Shown: positions 59,815 through 64,000 of the stretch, piece by piece
Position numbering within the stretch: position 1 is the stretch's first letter
Layout: every line of letters begins with the position of its first letter
DNA from: Catonia carolina
Lineage: Eukaryota > Arthropoda > Insecta > Hemiptera > Achilidae
Assembly (NCBI GenBank): GCA_035578175.1
Contig: JAQMRL010000001.1
Coordinates: 369,885,720-369,949,719 of the forward strand
Reading direction: 5' to 3'
DNA: 64,000 nt
The notes under the pieces: generated by a model
Told to the model about the DNA's origin: nothing
Seen by the model: only the letters and a program-made list of their open reading frames with translations
Databases searched by the model: none
Made by a program: the position numbers and the translations under genes

Positions 59815-60740
59815 CTTTTACGGCCTAATTGGACCACTTGAATCAAATTTAGAGATCCTTCTTGGTTTGGTTATAGGATTCTTACGCTTTCCCAATAATT
59901 TTTCACATTATGGGATCTGATCTGTCTGATTCTATCTGTACAAATCATTGACGATGGAGCTCGAGTTTTTTCGACGAATCTTGTGTCTTCATCTTTACAA
60001 CTTAAGCTGCCCAGATTTTTCTAAAAGATCTTGTCTGCAATGTTTAGTTCTCGCATATCTTGCTTTACTTCGGCCAATAACCTTGGAGGATTTTTCCATG
60101 AGTTAATTATATATATAATTTGTTTAGTTATTCGATTGTCCGGTGTTCTAAGTTAATGCCTGAAGAAAGAAATTCGTTTCTTCCGCATGATGTCAGTAAT
60201 TGGGTCGATTTCATGGTACAGGTAGAAGTAGACATTAAAACCAGATATCGTTGAGTTTCCGTTTTTTGTTTATAGAAGTCCTAAGGATTCTTTTTCCATC
60301 CCAAGAATTTCTCTTATTCTTGTTTTAGTTTTGAAATTAAAAATAGTTTGGCAGCAATAAGTGGCTTCGGGTTGTACTACCGTTATGTGTTGCAGTTTTA
60401 GATTAAATAGATAAGTCTTTCTTGTTGTATGCTTTCTTGGTAAGTTGCTGGGCTTTCGCTATTTTGTTGGTTTTAATTTTCCAGGTTGCTCCCTTATTTC
60501 CGTTGTAAGTTATTGTCTCGCCAAGATATTTAAACTTTTTGACAATATCGACTAAATTACCATTTACATTTGTTCGACGAATGCAGAGCGGTTCGGTAAT
60601 CATAATTTTACTTTTTTCATAAGAAATTTTGTGACCAATTTTATTTGCTATTTGTTAGGTGTAACTTGCGTTCTGGCTTCGGCCAATTTATCAGCTAAGA
60701 AAGCTAAGATACATCTAAATATTCTATCTTTAAATTAATA
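59815..60740 (-). pseudogene. Decayed RTE-like LINE C-terminal half
   Basis: Minus strand from ~60650: KISYEKSKIMITEPLC, VNGNLVDIVKKFKYLGETIT, AYNKKDLSINLKLQHITVV, QPEATYCCQTIFNF, REILGMEKES, and after stops and shifts TDIMRKKRISFFRH, NRITKQII, PPRLLAEVKQDMRELNIAD and FVEKTRAPSSMICTDRIRQI. This is the RT thumb and C-terminal region in the correct order (KFKYLGE, LSINxKLxHY, KPExLYxSE-like, IRKRRLxFxGH-like). The catalytic FADD would lie upstream and is not seen. Several frame breaks show that it is dead. Confidence 0.85.
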
Positions 60741-61196
60741 ATTAAATATATTTATAAACTATATATCTCAAAAACCACAGTACCTGCTTTTTATCCTTAA
60801 AATTGCCCTTCAGATAAACTTTAATAATGTAGTCGAATGACGTCTAAAACGGAAAGTAAAAGTACACAAAACTGAAACTATTTTGGTGGAATGAAGGTTA
60901 AAAGAAAAGATAAACAACGGTGTTTCTTTACTTTAAATAAAATTTGCATCAACTGAAAGAACTTCCTTTAAACTGCGTAACCTACAAGAATAACAAACAG
61001 CAAATTTAAAATATTGTCATACAAATTTCTCAATTTAAAAAAAATCTATTGTTCTGAAATTGTATACTCAGAATTTTCATTGTAACAGTTTCTAATACTA
61101 AATTTTAAAAACAGAACATATTCGAATTATTATCGACAAAATTATCGTTTTAAATCTGTACAGATATAAAACGATAATTTTTAACATAAAAAGATT
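60741..61196. other. AT-rich stretch, nothing recognised
   Basis: aaaacgataattt is repeated as an inverted/direct AT-rich word near 61145 and 61170; otherwise nothing is seen. Confidence 0.5.
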
Positions 61197-61620
61197 ATGT
61201 TTTTGTGTACTGTCCATCAACAGACAGGTGGAGTGTCAAATAATTTACACTCAATCTGATCGTTGCAGGGCTAAAATGATTAGTTCGGTTTCTTATCACA
61301 TGGTCAACCAATTAAATAAAAATGAATCACTTAAGAGGAGAAGAGGTAGAGGTGTAAAAGACAATAATCAGGGTTACCTCCTGTGAAATTAATGAATTTC
61401 ATTATACAGCCAGACTCTGTGATGAATGAAGTGAAGGTGTCATTTGCAGAGTGGAAAATATGTGCTTTTCAGAGGATCCGGCATGCTGATAAGCGTACTT
61501 TTCCACGCAGAGAAGAAGGCAATGGTAAACCATCTTACTCCTCGTTTTACTTAGTAAAACCTCTACCGGTTCAAACCAGTCTTTCGGCTGATGACCTAAA
61601 CAACAACATGTTTTTGTGTA
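61197..61620 (+). repeat. S1 SINE-like repeat, copy H, full length, with TSD
   Basis: The element is 61211-61607 (397 bp), starting ctgtccatcaacagacagg and ending gacctaaacaacaac. It is flanked by atgttttttgtgta (61197-61210) and atgtttttgtgta (61608-61620), differing by one T. It is the longest intact copy, with all landmarks, including the gttttacttagtaaaac inverted repeat and the cagtctttcggctg hairpin. Confidence 0.92.
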
Positions 61621-62319
61621 TTACAATTTATTATCTGATGTTATCTGATGTTTCAAAATTATTGCACGGTGAGACTTAGTTTCAATCAAGTAAATTTTTT
61701 TAGAAAGATTTACGCCTTTTTCCTATAGCTATTTCTTGCCAAATTTTAAAATATGATTTCAAGAAAACTACGTAAGCTTAACTGTTTTTTCAAAATATAT
61801 TTTAGTGAATAAAGAAGTAAAAACTTAAAAATTACTCCTTACAAATTTAACAATTCCCTAAAAACCATCACATATTACGTAGTAGGTGAATTATATGGTG
61901 CTCAAAGATCCGGAACCGACAATATTAGAACTTTTTGTATCCACTCTTTGTAAATGGACAGCTCTGAACTGAATAGAATTTATTTTCTACCCGGTTACGG
62001 TTATGGAAATTAGCGTATAATCTCACCTTAGGTGATTAATATGTTACTATTAAAAATATAAATTTCTAAACAATCTTATTGGAGAAATAAATCAATTAAT
62101 TCAACTTAGCTTGGTTTAACGGTATCCAATCTTTCAATATAAGTAGTATTAGAAGTAGTATTAAAAGTATTAGTATCTTGACATAATAAATATATTAATT
62201 AATTAGGCCTTAATCCGTTATTATGATAAAAATAAAATGTTTGCTCTTAGAGCTATGGATCATCAAGTCATGAAATAAAGTTTTTTTTCATAAATTAACA
62301 AGGTAAAAATGATTATTTA
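61621..62319. other. AT-rich stretch, nothing recognised
   Basis: Small local duplications (tagtattagaagtagtatta, near 62145-62175) only. Confidence 0.5.
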
Positions 62320-63233
62320 AAAAATCTGTGAAACACACAACATTCTCTTGTCAATGCAAATAATTAACAATATAACCTAATAGTAGTAATAAAACATTAG
62401 GAATAAACAAAAAAACGAACCTCAATAAGCATAACCTAATTTTAAACATGAGTAAAAGATGAAAAATGAAAATCAACCTCAGTTTGGCTTTAAAATACGA
62501 AAAATCATTCGTTCACGCTAAACTGTAGAGAAAAATTCTCAATATAAAAAATAGATCTTTTAATTTTCTATAAATTTGATTATATACACTTTTGTCGTAA
62601 AATGCATACTAAGGCTGAAATCTTAAAAAAATCAATTTTTTACACTTTTTATGAAAAAAAAAACAGAAAATCGCTAATTATCGCTAAATGAAGCGTTATA
62701 CAAAAAAATGTTAAAACACAAGTTGTAGGATTTTAAATATTCTACAACTTTTAATTTACATTTTTGCGCTAAAATGTATATTAAAGCCGAGAACAGCCTT
62801 CCCAAGAATTTCAGCAGAAATGGCACCTACCCTATTTTGTAGTCCATAAAAAATTTAGTAAATGAGGCAATTTTTGGAAAAATCGTAGTTGCCGTTTTTG
62901 AGAAAATCGCAAAAAGGTGATAAATGACACGAATAAACTACTTCTTCCGGTTGAGCGATTTTGATGAAAATGTTCCTGCCGGATACGGTAGTAGTATCTA
63001 ACTTAAGTTTCAAGTTTCAACTTCGTACAATGTTCCGTTCTTGAGATATTTTGTTCACACACACACACACACACACGCTCGCGCGCGCACACATATACAC
63101 CAATTGCTAAAAACGTGCTTTTTGGGTTCAGGGGGTCTGAAAACGTGCAGATCCGGTAAAAACTCGATTTCGAAAAATCGACATGGAAACAATACTTACC
63201 TTCCTATATATTCATATAGGGAAGAGGAAGTAA
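62320..63233 (-). repeat. R2 repeat, copy j, full length
   Basis: Minus strand: it starts acttcctcttccc (family word with two changes, 63231-63219). A CA/CG tract lies at 63053-63096. All blocks follow through to gacaagagaatgt near 62354-62342 and the tail tgtgtgtttcacagatttttt. A ~60-bp internal gap is seen around 62795. Confidence 0.87.
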
Positions 63234-64000
63234 AAAGAATGAATGAACGAATGAATGAATGATATTAATAAATTATGAAAAAAACTTTATAAAATAATTA
63301 AAAAATATAATCATAAAAAATATAATCTCTCATTAAATTTAATTAAAAAACATTTAATAAATGTAAACCCAGTTGTACCAATACAAGTTGTAACTACTAT
63401 ATTAATTTTTAAAAAAACAAAATATATATCATTCAGTATTAATAAAATGTAAACTAGCTTATAGATATACTGCAATAATAACTCAATGTCTTGGACTTGA
63501 ACACCAATGTATTTTCGATAAGCATAATGGGTTTACAAAATCAAGTTACCAAGTACACAAAGTATACATCACTTCGTAGATCAATTTCAACCTTCTTCGC
63601 TTACTAAGACAAATCCCAAAGGTGCCATTGGGTCGATGAGTACCTTCCCCCCTCGTTACCTTCAACTCAATTTCTTCAGACTCCAGTATTGAGGTTTCTG
63701 ATTTTCATTGGTTTATTTTATTTATTGTTATTACTTGTTTCTTTACTGATGTAACAATAAAACATAGAAAACAACGAGAGTGAACTTATCGTAAAATCAA
63801 TTTTAAAACTTGTTTAGCTTATTGCATTTCTGCTATAATCTTATATCTAACTAATACCAAGTAGAATTACATATACGTCAGTTTATTTTTTATTTAACTT
63901 CTTTAAAACAATATTGGATAAGTAGCATGAAGTTAAAACTAATAAAAAGTCAAAACTATCGATTTATATTTTAATTTAAAAAAATTTTTAAATATTTAGT
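63234..64000. other. AT-rich stretch to window end, short (GAAT)n
   Basis: A degenerate (gaat)n lies at 63237-63262 beside R2 copy j. No other feature is seen; a slightly GC-richer patch at 63590-63690 is unrecognised. Confidence 0.5.

Overview
The window is eukaryotic, AT-rich, repeat-dominated intergenic or intronic DNA. It is most likely from an insect and perhaps a hemipteran; that inference rests on the jockey-type and RTE-type LINEs, the Penelope-type remnant and general repeat style, and on no host gene. No host protein-coding gene, rRNA or convincing functional tRNA is recognised. Every coding stretch with a recognisable family is a reverse transcriptase, endonuclease or gag-like protein of a retroelement.

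Layout. 1-4832: the 3' end of a SINE-like copy, then one complete, apparently intact jockey-clade LINE (355-4820) with ORF1, ORF2, a poly(A) tail and a 12-bp target-site duplication (TSD). 4833-15 kb: mostly featureless AT-rich DNA with three copies of a SINE-like family I call S1, one tRNA-derived remnant, a GC-rich island and a 108-bp tandem duplication. 16-19.3 kb: decayed jockey and RTE-like fragments. 21.1-21.8 kb: a 5'-truncated Penelope-like element with a GIY-YIG endonuclease domain and a hammerhead-ribozyme-like core downstream of it. 21.8-25.1 kb: a nearly complete RTE-type LINE broken by one nonsense codon and two frameshifts. 25-34 kb: gene-empty, with S1, a ~0.9-kb family I call R2 and several degenerate tRNA-derived SINEs. 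34.7-36.6 kb: an R2 copy carrying a nested 206-bp poly(A) retroposon, then a 5'-truncated RTE-like LINE with perfect TSD. 37-42 kb: decayed LINE, two R2 copies in inverted orientation and between them a solo LTR with heat-shock-element-like and TATA motifs. 43-48 kb: two more LINE fragments, S1 and R2. 51-64 kb: S1, R2, decayed LINE fragments and an unexplained tandem duplication.

The two dispersed families are the main novelty. S1 (~395 bp, 8 copies; five have recognisable TSDs) ends in a small hairpin followed by a short A/C tail, as expected for a SINE mobilised by a LINE that recognises a 3' structure. R2 (~0.9 kb, 10 complete or partial copies) has the same 13-base word in inverted orientation near both ends, an internal GT microsatellite of very variable length and no conserved ORF, which suggests a non-autonomous DNA element. 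All comparisons were made by eye within this window; no database search was possible.
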